From Polyangium jinanense (GTDB lineage Bacteria; Myxococcota; Polyangia; Polyangiales; Polyangiaceae): a stretch of 64,000 nucleotides of DNA. The stretch is from contig NZ_JAGTJJ010000001.1 of assembly GCF_028435365.1 (NCBI RefSeq), positions 372,001 through 436,000 on the forward strand, in the 5' to 3' direction. Both the position numbers and the translations under genes were made by a program. Shown one piece after another: positions 58,017 to 64,000 of this stretch. The notes beneath the pieces are model-generated. The model saw only the letters and a list, made by a program, of their open reading frames with translations, was not told the origin of the DNA and searched no databases. Numbering within the stretch: position 1 is the stretch's first letter; every line of letters begins with the position of its first letter.

Positions 58017-59798
58017 TTACGTCGCTTCCACGAGCTCTCGCAACGAGACGGGCTCGAGCTCGGCGAGGCCGTGGATCTCGGCATAACTGCGCAGGATCTC
58101 GCCCGGGCAGGCGGAGGCGAGCACGCAGCGGGTCTCGTGAGGACAGGAGATCGCGGAAGCATGGAAGGCCGCGTGTTCTGCCTCGCCGGCGCGATGACGG
58201 AAGCGCGGGTCGCGGTACTCGGTGCCCGGAAGCGGAGGCCGCTCGGCGGGCGCGTCGAGCCAGGTCCGCGGCGGCGCGCCGTCTTCGCGCATCCGCCGAA
58301 AAACCACGCAAGGGACGACGCCCTGCACGTTCATGCGCACGCCGCGCGCGAGCGCCCGGGACATCACTTCAGCCACGTCGGTCATGCGCGGCGCGGACGA
58401 AAAGTACCGATCGGCGCGCGATTCGAAGCTCGGGTACGGCATGTGCGGGTAGAAGGACAAACCTCGCGCGGCGGCGAATCGCGCGACGCCTTCGAGTTCG
58501 CCGAGGCCCTCGCGCGTGGCAACGCAGAGGATCCACACGGATTCGGGCGAGACGCGGGCGAGGAGGTTGCCTATGGCGCGGGTGACCTCCGCATGCGCGC
58601 CCTTGCGGCCGACGATCCGGTCGTGCGCCTCGGGTGATACCGAATAAAGCGGCACGTGGAAGCGTGTTTCCTCGGGGAGCGCGGCGACGACGTCGTCGCA
58701 GAAGGCCGGGTCGGCGAGGCGCGTGCACGGGGAGAAGACGTGCGCGGTCTGGTAGCCGAGGTCCTTGGCGCGGCGGAGGACGTCGAGGATCCGCGAATGC
58801 GCGAGCGGATCGTATCCATTGATGCGGACTTTGCGCACGCCGCGGCGGCGGTTCGATTCGAGGTCGGCGTAGAGCCGGGCGAGCACGCGATCCCCGCCGT
58901 CCTCGGGCGGGGCCGTCTCCTTGATCGAGCAGAACGCGCAGGATTGCCCGCAATCGGCGTCGATCGCGAGGTTCAAGACCTCGCCGTCGGCCGAGGGCTC
59001 GACCGCCTCGGATGCCGACGGCAAGAGAAGCGCCGGGGCGACGTCCGAGAGGATGTCCGGAAAAACGACATCGAGTCCCTCGTGATCGCGCAATTGCAGG
59101 ACGAACGCGACGAGCGCGCGGAGCTCGTCCGCGCCGGGAGGATCGGCGGCGCCGAGCGAGAGGTGCTTGATCGAAAAATGCGCTGTCGTGGCGAATGCGG
59201 GCTTGTTGTCGTCGCGGCGCCCGACGAGGACGAGGAGCCTGCGCGCGTCCGATTCCCGGCGGAAATCCAGCACGAGCTCGAGGCCTCCTTCGTGCGATTT
59301 TTGCAGGTACGAGCTCGGATAGACGTCGACCAGGGAAAACCCCGCCGCGGCGGGCGCGCCTTCGACGATCTCCGGCGAGAGCAGGGCGCGCAGGCCGTCG
59401 CGGCCGAAGATCAGGCGTCCTCGTTCGCGGGAGCGGCCGAGGACCTCGGCGATCGTTTTTCCCGGGCTCCGTTCGAGCAGCGCGTCGATCGAGGCCGCGA
59501 CGGCCATCACGAGCCGCGAGACCTCCTCGCGCCGCTCGGGCGTGCGCTCGGCGATCGCGCCGCGATACCGCACGGCCGCGTGCGTGAGCCGCCGGAACAC
59601 GGGGCCGGGCGCGCCGAGCGGCAGGACCGTGACCTCGACCCAGTCCGCGCTGCCCTTCGCCTCGAACCGCGCCGTGAGCCGGTCTTCGCCTTCGAGCAGG
59701 ATCGCCTTGCAGGAAAATCCCCCGAGCCTGAGCGGCACGAGGGCCATCTCCATCCCCGACGCCTCGGGCCGCGCGAGCGCCGTTTCGTTGGTGCTCAA
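58017..59798 (-). CDS. Radical SAM protein with novel N-terminal region and extra Cys cluster
   Basis: 593 residues. The radical SAM signature Cys283-x3-Cys287-x2-Cys290 (DCGQSCAFCSIKE) opens the catalytic domain, with VRINGYDPLAHSRILDVL and later LSFYPHMPYPSFES in the barrel. The C-terminus has Cys552, Cys558 and Cys564 (CPHETRCVLASAC), a possible auxiliary iron-sulfur site. The first about 270 residues are not a known domain that I recognise. Parts of it (about 40-80 and 165-245) resemble the 125-residue protein encoded just upstream. The start overlaps that gene's stop (ATGA). Family enzymes use S-adenosylmethionine radicals to modify peptides, RNA or small molecules; the substrate is unknown. 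Confidence 0.88.
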   Translation of the reverse strand: MSTNETALARPEASGMEMALVPLRLGGFSCKAILLEGEDRLTARFEAKGSADWVEVTVLPLGAPGPVFRRLTHAAVRYRGAIAERTPERREEVSRLVMAVAASIDALLERSPGKTIAEVLGRSRERGRLIFGRDGLRALLSPEIVEGAPAAAGFSLVDVYPSSYLQKSHEGGLELVLDFRRESDARRLLVLVGRRDDNKPAFATTAHFSIKHLSLGAADPPGADELRALVAFVLQLRDHEGLDVVFPDILSDVAPALLLPSASEAVEPSADGEVLNLAIDADCGQSCAFCSIKETAPPEDGGDRVLARLYADLESNRRRGVRKVRINGYDPLAHSRILDVLRRAKDLGYQTAHVFSPCTRLADPAFCDDVVAALPEETRFHVPLYSVSPEAHDRIVGRKGAHAEVTRAIGNLLARVSPESVWILCVATREGLGELEGVARFAAARGLSFYPHMPYPSFESRADRYFSSAPRMTDVAEVMSRALARGVRMNVQGVVPCVVFRRMREDGAPPRTWLDAPAERPPLPGTEYRDPRFRHRAGEAEHAAFHASAISCPHETRCVLASACPGEILRSYAEIHGLAELEPVSLRELVEAT

Positions 59799-60172
59799 AC
59801 GGATCCCCCGCCGGCCTGGTCCCAGGCCTTCACCCAGGCCACGAAACGATCGATCGTGGCGCGGTCGCGGGCATAAATGCGTGATTGCTCGTGATCGGGC
59901 ACGTCCTCGGAGAAATACACGATATCGTACCGGGACGAACGGCGATACGCGGGCTCGGCCGGATCCGTGGGCGTGACGATGAACGAGAGGGTTCGTCCCT
60001 CCATTTCGAGCTCGACAACGGGCACGGTGCGGCGAAACGTGCGGAGGCGGGCGCCCTTGTTTCGCCAGCCCTCCGGATTCGGAAAGGCGGGGCCGCCGAA
60101 ATCACGCGTGAAGGCCGCGGAGAGGGCAAAGGCGAGGCGCTCGATCACGTCGGGTTCGGTCATGTCGTTCAT
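59795..60172 (-). CDS. Small protein coupled to the radical SAM gene
   Basis: 125 residues from the ATG at 60172, which overlaps the preceding stop by 4 bases; a second in-frame ATG lies 9 bases on (MTEPDVIERL). It is a soluble alpha/beta protein with a basic core (RTFRRTVPVVELEMEGRTL), then FIVTPTDPAEPAYRRSSRYDI and a C-terminal helix (IDRFVAWVKAWDQAGG). It has no cysteines. The core pattern (strand, D/P-rich turn, AYRxSSRYDI-like strand, helix) recurs in the N-terminal part of the radical SAM protein. It may be a substrate-recognition or delivery partner for that enzyme. Not a family I recognise. Confidence 0.75.
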   Translation of the reverse strand: MNDMTEPDVIERLAFALSAAFTRDFGGPAFPNPEGWRNKGARLRTFRRTVPVVELEMEGRTLSFIVTPTDPAEPAYRRSSRYDIVYFSEDVPDHEQSRIYARDRATIDRFVAWVKAWDQAGGGSV

Positions 60173-60891
60173 CCGGAGGCGCGCATGTCGCGCTCGAGGT
60201 CCTGGGTCGCCTTGCTGAAGGCCTCCGGATCGAGCTGCCGCAAGGCGAGGAGCGCGGCGACGCGGTGCAGGCGCGCCTCCGCGAGGTCCGATCGGACGAG
60301 CGCCTCGCGCGCCGATTGCGCCTGGCTCGCGCGGATCCGCGCGGTCGCGCGGCCGAGCGAGAAGGCGCCGAGCAAAAGGAGAAGCGCGCCGACGCCGAGG
60401 AGCAGCGACACGAAGAGCGCGCCCTCCGGGGCGAACAGGGCCCGAAACCCTGCAATGGCGGCGAGGACGACGATCCCCACGAGCGCGACGACAGCGCCGA
60501 TCGCGCCGAGCCGATCCATCCACGCCGCCCGCGCGTGCTGCCGCAGGGCGATCCCGCGGTGCAGATCGGCCTCGCGATCGAGCCGGATCGCGAGATCCGC
60601 GAGCGGGTCCTCACCCGAGACCGTGGGCAGATCCGCCTGCGCGAGGATCTCCGAGACCTGGAACGCCGTCGGATCTTCGAGCGCACGCAGGGCCGTCCCC
60701 GCGCCGCTCTTCACCGCCTGCGCCGCCCGGTCCGCGGCGGGCGCGACGCGACCTTCGATCGCCGCGCCCACGTCGCGCGCGAGCGTCTTCGCGCGTTCCT
60801 TGATCCGCGGCGCTTTCGCCTCGGCGTCTTCGCCTTCGACCTCGGCCACCTTGCCCCAGCCCCCGCGCTCGGCTCTCGTCGTCTCTTCCAT
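60169..60891 (-). CDS. Membrane protein with long N-terminal helix, first gene of radical SAM operon
   Basis: 240 residues from the ATG at 60891. The first about 110 residues are charged and helical (KAPRIKERAKTLARDVGAAI), followed by two adjacent transmembrane helices (about 128-150 GAIGAVVALVGIVVLAAIAG and 155-180 LFVSLLLGVGALLLLLGAF) and a second charged helical region. The topology suggests a hairpin anchor with both ends in the cytoplasm. I do not recognise the family. Coupled by ATGA overlap to the small protein and through it to the radical SAM gene, so it may tether that complex to the membrane. The upstream frame is antisense to the RCC1 gene. Confidence 0.75.
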   Translation of the reverse strand: MEETTRAERGGWGKVAEVEGEDAEAKAPRIKERAKTLARDVGAAIEGRVAPAADRAAQAVKSGAGTALRALEDPTAFQVSEILAQADLPTVSGEDPLADLAIRLDREADLHRGIALRQHARAAWMDRLGAIGAVVALVGIVVLAAIAGFRALFAPEGALFVSLLLGVGALLLLLGAFSLGRATARIRASQAQSAREALVRSDLAEARLHRVAALLALRQLDPEAFSKATQDLERDMRASG

Positions 60892-61023
60892 GGCTCGCGC
60901 TCGCTGCCCCACGATCGGGGCGGAAACGATACAGAAACGTCGTTCGAGTGCCAAGCGCCGCCGTTCGCCGAAGGCGAACCGCCTTGCGACGAAGGGCCCG
61001 ACTTCGATAGAGTCGCGGATACC

Positions 61024-62703
61024 ATGTGGGCCCGAGCGCAATTTTCCTCCCTGCCGCGCTCCTTCGCGCTCGCGGCCGCGCTCGCGCTCGCCGGAGGGCT
61101 GCCCGAGGCCTCGGGATGCGGGCTCCGGGTCGCGGAGAGCCCGACGCAGCCGATCCCGTGTTTCAACGTGATGGACTGCCCGCCCTCGAACGATCCGTGC
61201 ATCGTGTCGACCTGCTTCGAGCAGCAGTGCGCGATGGTGGCGGCCGCGCAGAACACGGTCGTGCGTGATCAAGAGGCGGGCGATTGCCACATGCGGGTAT
61301 GCGATGGCAATGGCCACACGATGGAGATCGACGACGACGTCGACGTGCCGGGCGACGACGACAACGAGTGCACGATAGCGACCTGCAAGGAAGGCGCGGG
61401 CGTGCACGAGCCGGCCCCGGTCGGCGAGTCGTGCGGCGAAGACGGCGTGTGCAACGGCAAAGGCGCGTGCGGGGCGTGTCTGCCCGGAGCCGAGCGCTGC
61501 GAGGGGAACGCCGTCGCGACGTGCAACGACGAGGGCGCGTGGAAGGCAGCGGTCTGCCCCGAGGGACGCCCGATCTGCAAGGAAAAAGCGTGCGTGGGGA
61601 TCCGGCAAATCGCGGCCGGCGGGGCGCATACCTGCGCGCTTTTCGAGGATGGATCGGCATCGTGCTTCGGCGCCTCGGGCGTGCGGCGGGGCGCGTACGG
61701 AGCGCCGCCGGTCCCGGGCGTCGTCGGCGCGGTCGAGCTCGCGCTCGGGGGCGCGCACGCCTGCGCGCGGCGGGCCGATGGAACCGCGCTTTGCTGGGGT
61801 CACAATGCATTCGGGCAGGTCGGCGATGGCACGACGGAAGGGCCTCGCCCGCCCACACAAGTCGTCGGCCTCGCGGGCGCGACCGCGATCGCGGCGGGCG
61901 CGGCGCATACCTGCGCGATCGTGAACGGCGGCAAGGTCGTCTGCTGGGGACGCGAAGGCCGCGGGCAGCTCGGCGCGAAACCCGCGGGGCCCGCGGGCAA
62001 ACCCCCGGCGAGCGAGGTCCCCTCGCCTCTCCCTGCCTCCTCGGGCGGCGCGCCTTCGCCTGTCGCGGGCCTGCTCGGCGCCACGAAAATCGCGCTCGGC
62101 GGCCGGCATGCCTGCGCGCTCGGGCCCGGCGGCCAGGTCGCTTGCTGGGGCGAAAACGAGAGCGGCGAGCTCGGCCATTTCCGCCCGTCGTCCCCTGCCA
62201 AACCCAAACCCGGCCCGCGCCCGACCTCACGCCTCGTCTCCGTCAAGGGCATCGAGGGGGCGAGCGCGATCGCGCTCGGCGCCGCGTTCGGCTGCGCCCT
62301 GCTCGAAGAGGGATCCGTGCGCTGCTGGGGCGACAATGCCGCGGGGCAGCTCGGTGATGGCACGACCGAGGCGCGGGCGGAATCGGTGCTCGTCAAGGGC
62401 CTGACCGGCGCGACGGCGATCGCGCTCGGCGCCGAGCACGGGTGCGCGCGGAAGGAAGGCGGCGTGGTCGTGTGCTGGGGCAAAAACGATCGGAACCAGC
62501 TCGGCGACGGCACGACCGAGGCGCGACCTTCCCCCGTCCCCGTGCCCGGTCTCGCGGGCGTGCGCGCTCTTTCCGCGGGCGGCGCGCACACGTGCGTGAT
62601 GCTCGAAGGCGGGGCAACACGATGCTGGGGCGGAAATGGGGCCGGCGAGGTCGGCGACGGCACGACCACGGATCGCGGCGCCCCCACGGCCGTGATCTGG
62701 TGA
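61024..62703 (+). CDS. Secreted RCC1-repeat protein with Cys-rich N-terminal domain
   Basis: 559 residues from the ATG at 61024. A signal peptide (SFALAAALALAGGLPEASG) is followed by a Cys-rich region (about 30-195: CPPSNDPCIVSTCFEQQC, ECTIATCKEG, CGACLPGAERCEGNAVATCN) of the kind seen in myxobacterial surface proteins, likely disulfide-bonded. Then seven RCC1-type repeats follow, each with GAHxCAxxxxGxxxCWG, forming a complete seven-bladed propeller with a conserved Cys pair per blade. It is probably a secreted or surface binding protein; eukaryotic RCC1 is a nucleotide exchange factor, but no such role is implied here. The upstream gap of 132 bases to the divergent operon holds no other gene. 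Confidence 0.9.
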   Translation: MWARAQFSSLPRSFALAAALALAGGLPEASGCGLRVAESPTQPIPCFNVMDCPPSNDPCIVSTCFEQQCAMVAAAQNTVVRDQEAGDCHMRVCDGNGHTMEIDDDVDVPGDDDNECTIATCKEGAGVHEPAPVGESCGEDGVCNGKGACGACLPGAERCEGNAVATCNDEGAWKAAVCPEGRPICKEKACVGIRQIAAGGAHTCALFEDGSASCFGASGVRRGAYGAPPVPGVVGAVELALGGAHACARRADGTALCWGHNAFGQVGDGTTEGPRPPTQVVGLAGATAIAAGAAHTCAIVNGGKVVCWGREGRGQLGAKPAGPAGKPPASEVPSPLPASSGGAPSPVAGLLGATKIALGGRHACALGPGGQVACWGENESGELGHFRPSSPAKPKPGPRPTSRLVSVKGIEGASAIALGAAFGCALLEEGSVRCWGDNAAGQLGDGTTEARAESVLVKGLTGATAIALGAEHGCARKEGGVVVCWGKNDRNQLGDGTTEARPSPVPVPGLAGVRALSAGGAHTCVMLEGGATRCWGGNGAGEVGDGTTTDRGAPTAVIW

Positions 62704-62778
62704 CGATTTTATGACCACCTGCGCCCCTCGCGGGCGGCGCGCTCGGATATACTGGCCCTCGGCTCGGAGGTGAGCGAC

Positions 62779-63768
62779 ATGAAGCTTTTCTGGGGTTCTT
62801 TGAGTGTGCTTACGATTGGCCTCGCCGTCGGCTGCAGCGCGACGGGGGGCGGCAGTCAATTCGACAATGAGGGCGGCGGCGGCTCGGGCGACGGCGGCTC
62901 GGGCGCGGGGAACCAGGGCGGTGCCGGCGGCGCCGGCGGCGGCTTCATCCCGGGCGCGGGCGGGAGCGGCGGCTCCACGCCCGGCGAGGATTGCACCGAC
63001 GCGGCGAAGCTGATTTACGTGCTCTCGGACGAGAACGAGCTCTACAGCTTCGACCCGCCGGCGAAGAAGTTCACGAAGATCGGCACGCTCGGCTGCAACA
63101 CCACGATGCAGCCGAACTCGATGGCCGTCGACCGGAACGCGGTCGCCTGGGTGAACTACGTCGAATCCGACCCGTTCCTCGGGGACGACATCAACGGCGT
63201 GATCTACAAGGTCAGCACGAAGGACGCGAGCTGCGACCCGCAGCCCACGGTGCAGCTCATCTCGAACTGGTTCCGCCTCGGAATGGGTTTTTCCACGAAC
63301 GACGGCGGAATGGGCGAGACGCTCTACATCACGGGCACGGGCACGATCGGCGCGGGTGATAGCCCCGGGCTCGGGAAGATCAATCCGCTCTCGTTCGGCG
63401 TCGAGACGATTGCGAACTTCTCCCCCGGGGCGTTCACGGGCCAGAGCGCCGAGCTCACGGGCACGGGTGACGGTCGGCTCTATGGGTATTACACGACAAG
63501 CCCGGTCCAGGTCGGCCAGATCAACAAAGCGACCGGCGCCGTGACGAACGCCAAGGCGATCACGGGCCTGGCGACGCCCTCGGCGTGGGCATTCTCGTTC
63601 TGGGGCGGATCGTTTTACCTCTATGCCGCCGCGGGCCTCGACTATTCGAACGTGACGAAGTACGACCCGGTGGCGGGCACCATCGACAATGCGTACATGA
63701 CCAACATCGGCTTCCGCATCGTCGGGGCCGGCGTCTCCACGTGCGCGCCGCTCGAGCCGCCGAAGTGA
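62779..63768 (+). CDS. Glycine-rich lipoprotein with propeller-like domain
   Basis: 329 residues. The ATG at 62779 is preferred over the GTG at 62770 because GGAGG (62766-62770) is 8 bases upstream of it. Lipobox LAVGC. A Gly/Ser stalk (about 30-75, GGxGGxG repeats) precedes a domain whose strands (KLIYVLSDENELYSFDPPAKK, VAWVNYVESDPFLGDDINGV, LYGYYTTSPVQVGQINKATGA, FYLYAAAGLDYSNVTKYDPVAG) look like a small beta-propeller. Two Cys pairs may form disulfides. Similar in style to the lipoprotein at 22.6 kb, so a surface-exposed binding protein is likely. Its stop precedes the PP2C gene by a single base. Confidence 0.8.
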   Translation: MKLFWGSLSVLTIGLAVGCSATGGGSQFDNEGGGGSGDGGSGAGNQGGAGGAGGGFIPGAGGSGGSTPGEDCTDAAKLIYVLSDENELYSFDPPAKKFTKIGTLGCNTTMQPNSMAVDRNAVAWVNYVESDPFLGDDINGVIYKVSTKDASCDPQPTVQLISNWFRLGMGFSTNDGGMGETLYITGTGTIGAGDSPGLGKINPLSFGVETIANFSPGAFTGQSAELTGTGDGRLYGYYTTSPVQVGQINKATGAVTNAKAITGLATPSAWAFSFWGGSFYLYAAAGLDYSNVTKYDPVAGTIDNAYMTNIGFRIVGAGVSTCAPLEPPK

Positions 63769-63769
63769 C

Positions 63770-64000
63770 ATGACGATCGGGCGCGGGGTCCAGGCCTTCG
63801 GCGTCACGCAGCGCGGAGTGCGGTTTCAGAACGACGACGCCTTCCGCATTCTAAGCGGCCCTTCCGGACACGTGTGCGTCGTGGCGGACGGGATGGGCGG
63901 GCACGGCGCGGGGGACGTCGCCTCCGGCATCGCCGTCTCCTTCACGACCGACCTCCTCGTCGCGCCGGGTGAAGGCCCCGCGCCCGATCGTATTCGCGCT
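63770..64000 (+). CDS. PP2C-family protein phosphatase, 5' part
   Basis: 77 residues visible; the gene runs off the window. The N-terminus (FGVTQRGVRFQNDDAFRIL) and the metal-binding VVADGMGGHGAGDVAS are the first two conserved PP2C motifs, with the Asp of ADGMGG coordinating Mn/Mg. Such phosphatases reverse Ser/Thr kinase signalling. The window holds three complete Ser/Thr kinases, so it could act on their targets, though nothing ties it to a specific one. The ATG is 2 bases beyond the previous gene's stop. Confidence 0.93.
   Translation, partial: MTIGRGVQAFGVTQRGVRFQNDDAFRILSGPSGHVCVVADGMGGHGAGDVASGIAVSFTTDLLVAPGEGPAPDRIRA

Overview
The window looks like chromosome of a myxobacterium, probably a Polyangium/Sorangium-type member of the Sorangiineae. 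This rests on very high GC, chains of genes sharing 4-base GTGA/ATGA/TTGA junctions, many Ser/Thr protein kinases and hybrid sensor kinases, numerous lipoproteins with glycine-rich linkers, and eukaryote-like families (EF-hand, steroid 5-alpha-reductase, type II pantothenate kinase). I saw no rRNA, tRNA, CRISPR array, transposase or prophage. Genus-level placement is inference.

Layout. 1-5.1 kb (+): a SlyD-like isomerase cut by the window edge, then a tightly packed run of a small protein, a DUF1844 protein, an HtrA-like lipoprotein protease, an ECF sigma factor, its anti-sigma factor, a secreted protein and an M23 peptidase lipoprotein. This reads as an envelope-stress unit. 5.1-13.0 kb (-): four histidine-kinase-type genes surrounding ruvB; one lacks the ATP-binding domain and one has a decayed ATP-binding domain. 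13.0-16.4 kb (-): an acetyltransferase and a large Ser/Thr kinase. 16.7-20.5 kb (+): glnB-glnA, another Ser/Thr kinase and a small secreted protein. 20.5-22.3 kb (-): a GAF-like sensor overlapping a PAS-STAS RsbR-like protein. 22.6-25.3 kb (+): a glycine-rich lipoprotein and a glutathione transferase, closed by a strong terminator.

25.3-30.0 kb (-): a four-gene operon (lipoprotein, PHP hydrolase, large membrane protein, parvulin lipoprotein). 30.1-34.6 kb (+): a GH13 alpha-amylase, two coupled lipoproteins (one a beta-propeller) and a calerythrin-like EF-hand protein that converges on and overlaps a methyltransferase. 35.4-39.1 kb: a dihaem cytochrome c lipoprotein, a steroid-reductase-like membrane enzyme, a flavin oxidoreductase and an outer-membrane barrel protein. 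39.5-41.7 kb (+): an S9 peptidase. 41.7-44.9 kb (+): a TonB receptor plus HmuY-type lipoprotein pair, apparently a haem/iron uptake operon with a readable promoter and a Fur-like operator.

44.9-50.6 kb: a serine hydrolase lipoprotein, a TPR protein, a membrane protein, type II pantothenate kinase and a Mug-like DNA glycosylase. 50.6-56.3 kb: a large esterase-like lipoprotein, then a divergent pair of sulfite/nitrite reductase and PLP trans-sulfuration enzyme. 56.3-60.9 kb (-): a Ser/Thr kinase fused to a decayed GGDEF-like domain, and a three-gene translationally coupled operon with an unusual radical SAM protein. 61.0-64.0 kb (+): an RCC1-repeat protein, a glycine-rich lipoprotein and the start of a PP2C phosphatase.

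The loci I find most worth following are the radical SAM operon, the kinase with a dead GGDEF-like domain, the two histidine-kinase pairs in which one partner cannot bind ATP normally, and the HmuY/TonB operon.
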